A stretch of 7,897 bases of DNA from CALGLS01 sp964508085 (GCA_964508085.1 CAZDTI010000407.1:1-7897); one strand, 5' to 3'; positions 1-6,793 are shown, numbered from the stretch's first letter. Made by a program: numbers and translations. The notes: generated by a model not told the origin, from the letters alone.

Positions 1-639
1 ATCCACCGGAAGCGGCGCCACAATTTCCTCTTTCGCTCCAGATATCGGATGTTTAAAAGCAATCTTCCAGGCATGTAAATGAATTGACCGATCTTGGTTT
101 GATCTTTTGAAACCATATTTCGCATCGCCTTTTATCGGGCTACCAATGGCTGCCAACTGTGCGCGAATCTGATGATGTCTTCCCGTATGCAATTCTATTT
201 TCAGCAAATGATAATTGTCGCTACTGCCGATTACCTCATAAGTCAATTCCGCTTTTTTGCTGTGCGCTATTTCTTTGTCGTAAGCAACGGAGCGATTTTG
301 TTTTTCATTCTTTTGCATAAAATGAATCAGAGTCGCTTTATCCTCCGCAGGTTTATTTTTCACAATGGCCAAGTAAGTCTTCTGCACCTTTCGTTCCTGA
401 AACTGCTTGTTCAAACTCGCCAAAGCGCCGCTCACTTTAGACAACAATACAACTCCGCTGGCCGGTCGATCAATTCGGTGAATGAGCTCCAGATTTTTTT
501 TGGCGTAAGCTTGTGCTAAAAGCAAGAGCGAGTTGTCGCCTGTTTTGTCCGATTGTACCGGCATACCGGGCGCTTTGTTGAAGGCGATGAGTTGGTTGTT
601 TTTGTATAAGAGGCTGTCTCCTATTTTTATGGTCTCCAT
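1..639 (-). CDS. RluA-family RNA pseudouridine synthase (C-terminus cut by window edge)
   Basis: This enzyme isomerises specific uridines in rRNA or tRNA to pseudouridine in the cytoplasm. 213 codons are visible from the ATG at 639; the reading frame is still open at base 1, so the C-terminus is missing. Residues 54-62 read HRIDRPASG, the RluA-type catalytic motif, with D57 as the expected catalytic aspartate. Further family blocks are TGRHHQIRAQL (152-162), PIKGDAKYG (168-176), HLHAW (187-191) and the late APLP (208-211). The protein starts almost directly with the catalytic fold (LYKNNQLIAFNKAPGMPVQ), so there is no N-terminal S4 RNA-binding domain; this fits the short RluA/RluC-like form. 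The visible part is probably most of the protein. The first ATG is the only sensible start, and no clear TAnnTTTG promoter was found upstream. The target uridine, and so the exact rlu or tru name, cannot be told from sequence alone. Confidence 0.93.
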   Translation of the reverse strand, partial: METIKIGDSLLYKNNQLIAFNKAPGMPVQSDKTGDNSLLLLAQAYAKKNLELIHRIDRPASGVVLLSKVSGALASLNKQFQERKVQKTYLAIVKNKPAEDKATLIHFMQKNEKQNRSVAYDKEIAHSKKAELTYEVIGSSDNYHLLKIELHTGRHHQIRAQLAAIGSPIKGDAKYGFKRSNQDRSIHLHAWKIAFKHPISGAKEEIVAPLPVD

Positions 640-790
640 TAATGTGATTTATAGCGGTTTGTTTGCTGTTATGTTTTTTGTATAAAAGCGGTCAGTTAAA
701 ATCAAAAAACCAATATGCGGGGATTCACGATAGAAGGTTTTAATTTTATTGAAATTCTCATATAACTATTGAGCAATACGCCTTGAAAAG

Positions 791-822
791 TTCATCGGAT
801 GGCTTTGAGGCCATTCGATGAA
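791..822 (-). terminator. Hairpin downstream of the DUF4834-like gene, possible terminator
   Basis: Arms 791-803 and 810-822 form a 13-bp stem around a 6-nt loop, with one imperfect position (798 against 815). In minus-strand RNA that position is A-C and in plus-strand RNA it is G-U. On the minus strand the stem is followed by CTTTTC, a short T tract. It lies 53 bp past the stop of the 876-1022 gene and about 150 bp before the pseudouridine synthase gene, so a weak terminator between the two is plausible. The T tract is short, so termination is not certain. The rest of 640-875 shows no convincing gene or RNA. Confidence 0.4.
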
Positions 823-875
823 GCCCACGACGCACCTAATTTACTAAACAGTTACATTTTTATTTTGATTTTAAA

Positions 876-1022
876 TCAATCCACCTCCTCATAATCTACA
901 TAATCATCCTCCTCCGGTTTTATTTTAGGTTCTTCCTTCATAGTAGGCGCTTCCAGATATGGCCCCATCACCATTCGATAGAGCAGATATATTAAGCCAC
1001 CAACAAATATTAATTTGAACAT
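876..1022 (-). CDS. Small DUF4834-like membrane protein
   Basis: A 48-aa protein: a hydrophobic N-terminus (residues about 3-20, FKLIFVGGLIYLLYRMVMG), then a short linker and a strongly acidic tail ending DDYVDYEEVD. A single N-terminal helix followed by a charged tail ending in a (V/I)DYEE-like motif resembles the short DUF4834 proteins of Bacteroidota, whose function is unknown. The start at 1022 is preferred: an in-frame ATG at 1112 would give 78 aa, but the extra 30 residues come from the 9-bp repeat hairpin at 1058-1160 and have no protein character. A -7 promoter element at 1047-1040 also lies inside that extension, so a transcript from it would begin just before ATG 1022. The likely location is the inner membrane with the acidic tail in the cytoplasm (inferred). 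Family assignment is from memory of the sequence pattern. Confidence 0.68.
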   Translation of the reverse strand: MFKLIFVGGLIYLLYRMVMGPYLEAPTMKEEPKIKPEEDDYVDYEEVD

Positions 1023-1039
1023 GCGTCTGAAATTTACCG

Positions 1040-1047
1040 CAAAGGTA
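1040..1047 (-). promoter_or_regulatory. Bacteroidota -7 promoter element (TACCTTTG)
   Basis: On the minus strand the bases read TACCTTTG followed by C, an exact match to the Bacteroidota consensus TAnnTTTG. It ends 18 bp before the ATG at 1022, so the leader would be very short. No TTG was found at the expected -33 position; the upstream DNA is the arm of the 9-bp repeat hairpin instead. Confidence 0.5.
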
Positions 1048-1057
1048 AGGAAAAGAA

Positions 1058-1160
1058 GGTAGATGAGGTGGATGGGGCAGATGTGGTAGATGAGGTTTCC
1101 CTTTTTTCGCATTAGTGGGAAACCTCATCTACCACATCCACCTTATCTGCCTCATCTACC
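1058..1160. repeat. Imperfect 43-bp inverted repeat built of 9-bp units
   Basis: Left arm 1059-1101 and right arm 1117-1159 (extended by the 1058/1160 pair) match at 37 of 43 positions around a 15-nt loop (1102-1116). Each arm consists of four tandem copies of a 9-mer with consensus GGYRGATGW, followed by GGTTTCCC beside the loop. All six mismatches are transitions. In plus-strand RNA four become G-U pairs and two are A-C; in minus-strand RNA the reverse holds. The element begins 5 bp after the stop codon of the 1165-2589 gene, so it may act as a transcript 3' end for that gene; in minus-strand RNA it is followed by the pyrimidine run CTTCTTTTCCTT. It then runs directly into the promoter of the next gene. 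Confidence 0.85.
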
Positions 1161-1164
1161 CTTT

Positions 1165-2589
1165 CTAATACTCAAACTCCTTCTGCTGATAAGGAAACCC
1201 AAACAAACAACGCTCCCGAATCAACTTCGCCACTTTGGGTGATACCATCTCATCCCAGCCCGGTTCATCCGTTTTCAGCATCCGGTGTACCTCTTTGGAG
1301 AAGATGTGTAAGTTGTCAATGTTGAAATTGGTGACATCAATGATCTGGCCACTGTCCAAGAGGTGGCGGTATAAAAACTTGACGCCTTCCGGAATCGGCA
1401 AGTTTTCACAAGTCATCAATTCTTCACTACCTTCCTGGAGGGCAGGGTAGACGTAGAGCTTGACATGACGGGTGAATAATTCTCCGAAAGCAGAAAGTAA
1501 ACGGCCTTCTTGGTTTTTATTGTACTTGTCACTGATCATTTCCAACAATTCGTGCACCCCAAAAACGACACCGACTTTTTTTACTTTATAATCCGATAAA
1601 TAGCTAACCATTTTTTGATGGTGCTCGCAGTTGGTGATGACTACGGTTTGTCCTAGGGCGCATAGTATGTCAGCTCGATCGAGGAAATCCTGAACATTTA
1701 ATTCCCCGTCAGCACAAAGATTCTCCATGGTGATTTCAGAAAGTAAGAAAGACTTCTGAGCGCCGTCGCCTAAGTCGTTTCGGAACTGTTCCCAGCTGCA
1801 TTTCAACATATCTAAGTTCACCAAAGTAGCGGGACGGAAACTACCACGAACAACCATTACATTTTTTTTATACAAAAACTCCGAAGCATGCACACTCTCC
1901 CCATCGGGGCGGAACATAGCTACATCTGTCAACTTGTGTTTGACCAACATAAGGCTTAACCAACGATTATCCAGGCTTTGAAATTCCGGTCCAGTGATGC
2001 GAATCATATCAATAGCCACCCGTCCGTGCAAATTGTCCATTAAAGATTCTAACAATACTTCTGGGCTTTGGTAATAATGGTAACAGGCATAGACTAGATT
2101 GACACCAAGTATCCCAACGGCTTGTTGTTGTAGTTGATTATCATTATCCAGCATTTTTACGTGGAGAATGATTTCGTTGGTTTGTCCATCCGGGCTCAGC
2201 TGGAATCGGAGTCCGAGCCAGCCGTCGCCTTTGATGGTTCGGGAGTAGTTGATGGCAGCAACGGTATCCGCAAAAACGAAGAAGTTGGTATCGGGGCGCT
2301 CGGTGGTCAGGCGGTTTTCCATGAGTTCATATTCATGGTCCAGCATTTTATAAATCCGAGATTCACAAACATAGCGACCACTAGCTTCTACGCCATATAT
2401 CTTATCGGAGTAAACTTTGTCATAGGCAGACATGGATTTGGCAATGGTACCGGCAGCCGCGCCCACTTGGAAAAAGTACCGGGCGACTTCCTGTCCGGCG
2501 CCGATTTCAGAGAAGGTGCCGTATATTTTATCGTCGAGGTTTATTTCGAGGGCCTTTTGCTCTGTTTCGAGGGCTTGTCTTTTATTCAT
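1165..2589 (-). CDS. Conserved bacterial protein of unknown function (474 aa)
   Basis: A soluble protein with no signal peptide or membrane segment. It resembles a well-conserved bacterial family, recognised by blocks such as IYGTFSEIGAGQEVARYFF (22-40), AGTIAKSMSAYD (46-57), GRYVCESR (71-78), GWLGLRFQ (123-130) and GILGVNL (159-165). As I recall, database members often carry names such as TonB-dependent receptor or nicotinate-nucleotide adenylyltransferase. Neither fits: there is no signal peptide, plug or barrel, and I see no HxGH nucleotidyltransferase motif near the N-terminus. The function is unknown. The gene appears full length. The ATG at 2589 is the first start, and no other Met precedes the conserved block at residue 22. 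It stands alone, with hairpin elements on both sides (2735-2839 upstream, 1058-1160 downstream), so it is probably a single-gene transcript. Existence as a gene is near certain; family memory is good but not verified. Confidence 0.9.
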   Translation of the reverse strand: MNKRQALETEQKALEINLDDKIYGTFSEIGAGQEVARYFFQVGAAAGTIAKSMSAYDKVYSDKIYGVEASGRYVCESRIYKMLDHEYELMENRLTTERPDTNFFVFADTVAAINYSRTIKGDGWLGLRFQLSPDGQTNEIILHVKMLDNDNQLQQQAVGILGVNLVYACYHYYQSPEVLLESLMDNLHGRVAIDMIRITGPEFQSLDNRWLSLMLVKHKLTDVAMFRPDGESVHASEFLYKKNVMVVRGSFRPATLVNLDMLKCSWEQFRNDLGDGAQKSFLLSEITMENLCADGELNVQDFLDRADILCALGQTVVITNCEHHQKMVSYLSDYKVKKVGVVFGVHELLEMISDKYNKNQEGRLLSAFGELFTRHVKLYVYPALQEGSEELMTCENLPIPEGVKFLYRHLLDSGQIIDVTNFNIDNLHIFSKEVHRMLKTDEPGWDEMVSPKVAKLIRERCLFGFPYQQKEFEY

Positions 2590-2619
2590 AATCTGGATTG
2601 CGTTTGTGAGAATGCAGGG

Positions 2620-2627
2620 CGAAATTA
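2620..2627 (-). promoter_or_regulatory. Possible -7 promoter element (TAATTTCG)
   Basis: On the minus strand TAATTTCG, followed by C, matches TAnnTTTG at all but one position and lies about 30 bp before the ATG at 2589. No clear -33 TTG was found upstream. It is the best candidate promoter for the 474-aa gene, but weak. Confidence 0.3.
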
Positions 2628-2734
2628 CGAAAATTTGTACGGATGGGGAGGGGGAAAGATGCTTAGCAAATGGCCTTTGGAGGTTCAGAAAGGGGTGAGA
2701 TTAGCCCTTATTTGATGATTTGAAATGTTAAAAG

Positions 2735-2839
2735 CTATGTAAAGCGGCTTTACATAGGGGTAAATCTATGTAAAGAAAATCCAATAATCTTTACATAGAT
2801 CGGAAGCTGTGTAAAGAAAAACGACTTTTCTTTACACAG
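2735..2839. repeat. Array of three related palindromes (core CTATGTAAAG/CTTTACATAG)
   Basis: Three perfect inverted repeats stand in a row. The first has arms 2735-2745 and 2747-2757 (11 bp, 1-nt centre). The second has arms 2764-2776 and 2788-2800 (13 bp, 11-nt loop). The third has arms 2807-2820 and 2826-2839 (14 bp, 5-nt loop). All share the half-site C-T-R-TGTAAAG, giving six half-sites in alternating orientation. In the third palindrome A is replaced by G (CTGTGTAAAG) and the opposite arm has the matching T to C change (CTTTACACAG), so symmetry is kept. The array starts 3 bp after the stop of the T9SS protein gene and lies upstream of the 474-aa gene. No T-run follows any stem on the minus strand, so it is not a standard intrinsic terminator. 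The rest of 2590-2842 holds no gene that I can see. Confidence 0.9.
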
Positions 2840-2842
2840 AGA

Positions 2843-4297
2843 TTAGTTTTTTATGAAATTTAAGCGCCAAACTTCGTCATTCTCATCAGCCACCAATAAC
2901 CAATAAATCCCCTCTGGAAAATCAGCTACGGATTTAGTCACTTGCTGTTGATCTTCACAAGGCCAGTCCGCGATTTTTTGACCAAGTGAATTTAGGACTT
3001 GGATGTGCTGTAGTTTTTTGGTGGGCCCTTTATTGCTGATGGTGATGTTGTCGTTTGATGGGTTTGGAAAAAGGAGGATGGAGGACTTTGGATTTTGGAT
3101 TTCTTTAGCAGCGGTTAAAGTTGCCAAGTCAACGTCGTTGCCCCATTCGGTGTTTCCTTTTTTGTAGTAAATAAGCTGTTCGTTGTAATGAACGTCAATA
3201 GATTCTTGGTAATATCGTTGAGTGTGTCCAAGGCAGGCCTGATAAGTTTGACCACTGTTAAAGAATAGGTTAATGGGATTAGTATAAAAAGATTTATACC
3301 ATTTTCCATCTGCATTTTTACCTATGGAATTATAGCGATTGTGTTCTACTCCTGAGGAGGAATTAATAACCTCATATGGGTGAATATTTAATTCCTGTTC
3401 ATCGGCCACATTATAACTACGATATACCTCTTCTTCACTGTGACTGTATTCTAAATCGTTGTTAGTAGCAACCTGTCGCACTTCGTGAACATGGAAAAGG
3501 TAACGAACACTATCTGGATTAACATCCTCTCGCTCCAATGTGGTTATTTTTTTATATGTGGCGTCAAACTCATCTCCATTTATATAAAGTCGTTCATCTC
3601 CAACCTGGAAGTCATATATAGATTTGGCACTTAACAACTCCTCTCCAACAGCTGGATTCGACATTCCAATTAAGTTGATCTTTTCCATTCTTGTAGGAAA
3701 ATGATACAAATCAAAAATTTCTATGAATCCTGTACTTTTTCCTACTCGAAATGAAAAGTCATTCATTTCATGATCAATATTTTCATCATTTGAATCCTTG
3801 GCTTGAATGATAAATGTCTTAATACTATCCATTTGATTGAAAACCGTTTCAAAATTTTTCTCAGTCATCGTAGCTTCTAAGTATTGACCTCCGCCTAAGT
3901 CAAACATGGTCCAGGATTCTCCTATTTCTATTCGTGGCTTAATTGTTATAGTCTCTTCGTTTTTATTCCGAAACAACTCTGTTCCATCAGAAAGAAACTG
4001 TAAGGTGTCTCCCATCCAAGAGAATCTTGAACTCACTGTGTCTACTATATTGTTGCTTGTATCCCAGTAGGTAGGAAACACATACTGAGTGTTGCCTCCC
4101 GCGATTTCTTTAACTCTTATTCCAAAACGGCAAGGGTGACAAGAACTCCATCCATCGTAACCCATTCCAAATTCTTCTGACTCAAAATAGGCTTCTCGAT
4201 CAGCGTGTACGGTTTTATAATTCTGCCCAAAAAGACTAAGGGTATTAAAAATAAGAATAGCGAATAGAAAGGTAAATCGAATAAAGTTAGTTTTCAT
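2843..4297 (-). CDS. Secreted protein with C-terminal type IX secretion sorting domain
   Basis: A 484-aa exported protein. Residues 1-25 form a signal peptide: MKTN, a hydrophobic stretch through FLFAILIFNTL, then SLFGQ; there is no lipobox cysteine. The last ~80 residues (about 406-484) have the layout of a type A T9SS sorting domain: LFPNPSNDNITI (409-420), LNSLGQKI (435-442), FPEGIYWLLV (460-469) and a basic end RLNFIKN. Such domains direct proteins across the outer membrane and are normally removed, leaving the protein released or attached to the surface. The central region (about 26-400) is rich in beta-type sequence and aromatic residues; I recognise no enzyme motif. It has a CHPC motif (C53, C56) and further cysteines at 355 and 447 (the latter within the sorting domain). 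Function is unknown. It is transcribed away from mnmG; the starts lie 184 bp apart. Confidence 0.88.
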   Translation of the reverse strand: MKTNFIRFTFLFAILIFNTLSLFGQNYKTVHADREAYFESEEFGMGYDGWSSCHPCRFGIRVKEIAGGNTQYVFPTYWDTSNNIVDTVSSRFSWMGDTLQFLSDGTELFRNKNEETITIKPRIEIGESWTMFDLGGGQYLEATMTEKNFETVFNQMDSIKTFIIQAKDSNDENIDHEMNDFSFRVGKSTGFIEIFDLYHFPTRMEKINLIGMSNPAVGEELLSAKSIYDFQVGDERLYINGDEFDATYKKITTLEREDVNPDSVRYLFHVHEVRQVATNNDLEYSHSEEEVYRSYNVADEQELNIHPYEVINSSSGVEHNRYNSIGKNADGKWYKSFYTNPINLFFNSGQTYQACLGHTQRYYQESIDVHYNEQLIYYKKGNTEWGNDVDLATLTAAKEIQNPKSSILLFPNPSNDNITISNKGPTKKLQHIQVLNSLGQKIADWPCEDQQQVTKSVADFPEGIYWLLVADENDEVWRLNFIKN

Positions 4298-4326
4298 AAT
4301 TTTTCGTTTTGGAAGTTATACGTTAC

Positions 4327-4374
4327 AATTTAGTAAATTTCAACTAGGTCACTATCCGTATCTATCATTAATGA
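4327..4374. promoter_or_regulatory. Two short AT-rich palindromes between divergent genes
   Basis: AATTTA-g-TAAATT (4327-4339) and TCATTAATGA (4365-4374) are perfect dyads in the 184-bp space between the divergent T9SS protein gene and mnmG. They could be operator sites. Short AT-rich palindromes are common by chance, so this is weak. No good TAnnTTTG element was found for the minus-strand gene; the best is a poor TATAACTT after a TTG. Confidence 0.2.
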
Positions 4375-4444
4375 CAAGTGTCTGACTATTTTTTTCAAAA
4401 TCACTAAAGAGAAAAACGACCATACATCACAACTCAAATTTTCG

Positions 4445-4452
4445 TATTTTTG
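4445..4452 (+). promoter_or_regulatory. Bacteroidota -7 promoter element (TATTTTTG) for mnmG
   Basis: TATTTTTG followed by C matches TAnnTTTG exactly and ends 29 bp before the mnmG ATG. The expected upstream TTG is not present at the usual distance. Confidence 0.5.
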
Positions 4453-4481
4453 CACCACTTTTTAAAGAAAATTACACGAAA

Positions 4482-6347
4482 ATGTTTCCAAAATACGATG
4501 TCATAGTAGTAGGGGCCGGCCATGCCGGATGTGAGGCCGCCGTCGCTGCCGCCAATATGGGCAGCAAAGTCATGCTCGCTACCATGAATATGCAGACCAT
4601 CGCGCAGATGTCCTGCAACCCCGCGATGGGGGGAGTGGCCAAAGGACAAATCGTTCGAGAGATTGACGCACTCGGAGGCTACTCGGGTATCGTGACGGAT
4701 CATACGATGATTCAGTTTCGAATGCTCAACAAATCTAAAGGCCCTGCGATGTGGAGCCCGCGGGCACAAAGCGACCGGATGATGTTTGCGGCGAAGTGGC
4801 GCAAGATGTTGGAGGAGCACCCGAATATTGATTTTTGGCAGGAGATGGTGAAAGGGATTGTCGTGAAAGATGGTCGCGCTTGCGGTGTGCATACGGGGAT
4901 GGGATTGGAGATCGAAAGTCATTCTGTGGTTTTGACCAATGGTACTTTTTTGAATGGCTTGATTCACATTGGAGAAAAACAATTCGGTGGTGGACGAGCG
5001 GGGGAGAGAGCGGCGACTGGGATCACGGAACAGTTGGTTGGTTTGGGTTTTGAATCGGGAAGAATGAAGACCGGGACGCCACCGCGTTTGGATGGCCGTT
5101 CCCTGGATTGGGACAAAATGGAATTGCAACCGGGGGATGAAGAGCCGAGTAAATTTTCTTATACGGATACGCCGGTTTTGAAAAAGCAACGACCTTGTCA
5201 TGTTGCTTACACGAGTTCGGAAGTACACGAAGTTTTGAAAACGGGCTTTGATCGTTCGCCGATGTTCAATGGTCGGATTCGAGGAATTGGGCCGAGGTAC
5301 TGTCCGTCTATCGAAGACAAAATTGAACGCTTTGCATCAAAGGACAGTCATCAATTATTTGTAGAACCGGAAGGCTGGGACACCTGCGAAATTTATGTAA
5401 ATGGTTTCTCTTCTTCTTTGCCGGAAGATGTTCAATATAAAGCTTTGCGCAAAATCAAAGGCTTCGAAAATGCGAAGATGTTCCGACCGGGTTATGCCAT
5501 TGAATATGACTTTTTCCAACCGACACAATTGAAGGTTTCTTTGGAAACTAAACTGGTGAAAAACTTATTTTTTGCCGGACAGATAAATGGAACAACGGGC
5601 TATGAAGAAGCCGCTTGTCAGGGACTCATGGCGGGAACGAATGCGCACCTTGCGGTAAATGAAAAAGATCCGTTTATTCTAAAAAGATCAGATGCTTACA
5701 TTGGAGTGCTCATTGATGATTTGGTAAACAAAGGGACGAAGGAACCTTACCGAATGTTCACTTCACGAGCGGAATATCGAATTTTGCTTCGCCAAGACAA
5801 TGCGGATTTGCGCTTGACGCCGATTGCTCAAAAGCTAGGTGTGCAACATTTAGAAAAAAGAATGGAAGTGGTCGAAAGCAAAGTGGAGCAGGAAAAAGAG
5901 ATTGCAAAGCACTTCCGTAAACTCAGTGTTTCTTCCGATCAGGTGAATCCTTATCTGGAAACGCTGGGCTCTGCACCGACTAAGCAAAAGATGAAATTGC
6001 ACTCGATTCTCACTCGTCCAAATGTAAATATTGCAGGTATTCGAGCGCACATTCCGGAGTTGGATACTTTTTTGCAACAATATACACCCGAAGTTATTTC
6101 TTTAGCGGAGACGAGCTTGAAGTATGAAGGTTATATTCGTAAAGAGCAAGACATGGTGGAGAAGATGAATCGGTTGGAGGAGGTGGTTTTGAAGAATGAT
6201 GTGGATTATAATAAGTTGGTTTCGCTGTCATTGGAAGCGCGAGAGAAATTGACGGAGATAAAGCCTCGGACGATAGGGCAGGCGAGTCGGATTAGTGGAG
6301 TTTCGCCTTCGGATATTTCGGTGTTGTTGGTGCATATGGGGCGGTAG
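4482..6347 (+). CDS. mnmG: tRNA uridine-5-carboxymethylaminomethyl(34) synthesis enzyme MnmG (GidA)
   Basis: MnmG is an FAD-dependent enzyme that works with the GTPase MnmE to add the carboxymethylaminomethyl or aminomethyl group to C5 of wobble uridine in tRNAs, using methylenetetrahydrofolate and NADH. The 621-aa length is normal and the gene looks intact. The N-terminal FAD-binding motif is VVGAGHAGCEAA (9-20). SCNPAMGGVAKGQ (44-56) holds C45, equivalent to the conserved E. coli C47; C274 in PRYCPSIEDK matches E. coli C277. TGTPPRLDGRSL (197-208) is a GidA family signature, and NGTTGYEEAACQGLMAG (369-385) is the second FAD-contacting block. The C-terminal MnmE/tRNA-binding region contains YEGYIRKEQ (548-556) and ends with IGQASRISGVSPSDISVLLVHMGR-type sequence. 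The ATG at 4482 places the Rossmann motif at the usual distance from the start. The partner gene mnmE is not in this window. Confidence 0.98.
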   Translation: MFPKYDVIVVGAGHAGCEAAVAAANMGSKVMLATMNMQTIAQMSCNPAMGGVAKGQIVREIDALGGYSGIVTDHTMIQFRMLNKSKGPAMWSPRAQSDRMMFAAKWRKMLEEHPNIDFWQEMVKGIVVKDGRACGVHTGMGLEIESHSVVLTNGTFLNGLIHIGEKQFGGGRAGERAATGITEQLVGLGFESGRMKTGTPPRLDGRSLDWDKMELQPGDEEPSKFSYTDTPVLKKQRPCHVAYTSSEVHEVLKTGFDRSPMFNGRIRGIGPRYCPSIEDKIERFASKDSHQLFVEPEGWDTCEIYVNGFSSSLPEDVQYKALRKIKGFENAKMFRPGYAIEYDFFQPTQLKVSLETKLVKNLFFAGQINGTTGYEEAACQGLMAGTNAHLAVNEKDPFILKRSDAYIGVLIDDLVNKGTKEPYRMFTSRAEYRILLRQDNADLRLTPIAQKLGVQHLEKRMEVVESKVEQEKEIAKHFRKLSVSSDQVNPYLETLGSAPTKQKMKLHSILTRPNVNIAGIRAHIPELDTFLQQYTPEVISLAETSLKYEGYIRKEQDMVEKMNRLEEVVLKNDVDYNKLVSLSLEAREKLTEIKPRTIGQASRISGVSPSDISVLLVHMGR

Positions 6348-6377
6348 GTTTGTAGAGTTTTGGAATTGAATCAATTT

Positions 6378-6403
6378 ACTCATCTTAATATTTAGAGATG
6401 AGT
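6378..6403 (+). terminator. Small hairpin after mnmG, weak terminator candidate
   Basis: ACTCATCT (6378-6385) and AGATGAGT (6396-6403) form an 8-bp stem with a 10-nt loop, followed by TTTAAATTT. It lies 31 bp after the mnmG stop and 17 bp before the start of the small membrane protein gene. The stem is AT-rich and the T tract is interrupted, so strong termination is unlikely; partial attenuation or mRNA end stability are alternatives. Confidence 0.3.
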
Positions 6404-6419
6404 TTAAATTTATGAGGCT

Positions 6420-6671
6420 ATGAAGTATATTAGAAAACTTTGGATTCGAATTTTATTAAGCTTGTTTCTTGGTGCATTCTTAGCAGAGTTGGTTCATGTG
6501 AAAACAGGGAATAGTTCTCCTGAACTTTCAAATATTATACTTTGGCTTGGAGCAATAGTTTCCTTCTCCTTATTGTCTTTCATTGTTTGGTTAGATAAGT
6601 ATAGATATTATTTCTTTCTGAAGGATTCAGAAACTAAAACGGATAGTAAGATTTTGGATGATTTAGATTAA
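6420..6671 (+). CDS. Small hypothetical two-helix membrane protein
   Basis: An 83-aa protein with two predicted membrane helices, about residues 9-27 (IRILLSLFLGAFLAELVHV) and 38-58 (NIILWLGAIVSFSLLSFIVWL). The N-terminus is basic (MKYIRKLWIR) and the tail charged, ending DDLD. The basic first residues and the lysine/tyrosine-rich KYRYYFF after helix 2 suggest both ends are cytoplasmic. I do not recognise a characterised family; similar small proteins seem to exist in Bacteroidota, but this is an impression only. It is co-directional with mnmG, 72 bp downstream, and may share its transcript; the his promoter begins about 70 bp after its stop. The alternating hydrophobic and charged layout makes a chance reading frame unlikely. 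Codon use is more AT-rich than that of mnmG. Confidence 0.7.
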   Translation: MKYIRKLWIRILLSLFLGAFLAELVHVKTGNSSPELSNIILWLGAIVSFSLLSFIVWLDKYRYYFFLKDSETKTDSKILDDLD

Positions 6672-6742
6672 AATTTGGTGATACTTATTAAGTTCTCTGA
6701 CTCCTAAGCAAAAAAATAAATTTCCTATTTCTCAAAAAAACA

Positions 6743-6773
6743 TTTGACTTTACCAAAAAGCCCCCTATATTTG
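6743..6773 (+). promoter_or_regulatory. his operon promoter, Bacteroidota type (TTTG-N19-TATATTTG)
   Basis: TTTG at 6743-6746 and TATATTTG at 6766-6773 are separated by 19 bp. This is the full two-part Bacteroidota vegetative promoter (-33 TTTG, -7 TAnnTTTG) and the best promoter in the window. Transcription would start close to 6780, just before the leader peptide ATG at 6794. Confidence 0.8.
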
Positions 6774-6793
6774 CAACTCAATAAAAACATAAA

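Noticed and set aside
172..519. 115-codon open frame on the plus strand at the left end
   Set aside because: It is the antisense shadow of the RluA-family gene, whose motifs are clear on the minus strand.
2134..2715. 193-codon open frame on the plus strand overlapping the 474-aa gene
   Set aside because: It is antisense to a clearly coding conserved gene, with no recognisable motif, and ends in the noncoding gap.
2735..2839. CRISPR array
   Set aside because: The repeats are only about 10 bp, alternate in orientation and have unequal short spacers; there are no direct 24-40 bp repeats and no cas genes.
2807..2839. Ordinary Rho-independent terminator for the T9SS protein gene
   Set aside because: The T/A runs are inside the stem and no T tract follows it, so it does not have terminator form, although it may still mark the transcript end.
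4434..5228. Long 264-codon open frame antisense to the mnmG start
   Set aside because: It lies opposite strongly conserved mnmG codons, its product is rich in R/H/S with no domain character, and it is explained by the codon pattern of mnmG.
6672..6742. Terminator or gene between the small membrane protein and the his promoter
   Set aside because: Only a short ACTTA-T-TAAGT dyad is present; there is no stable stem with a T tract and no credible reading frame.
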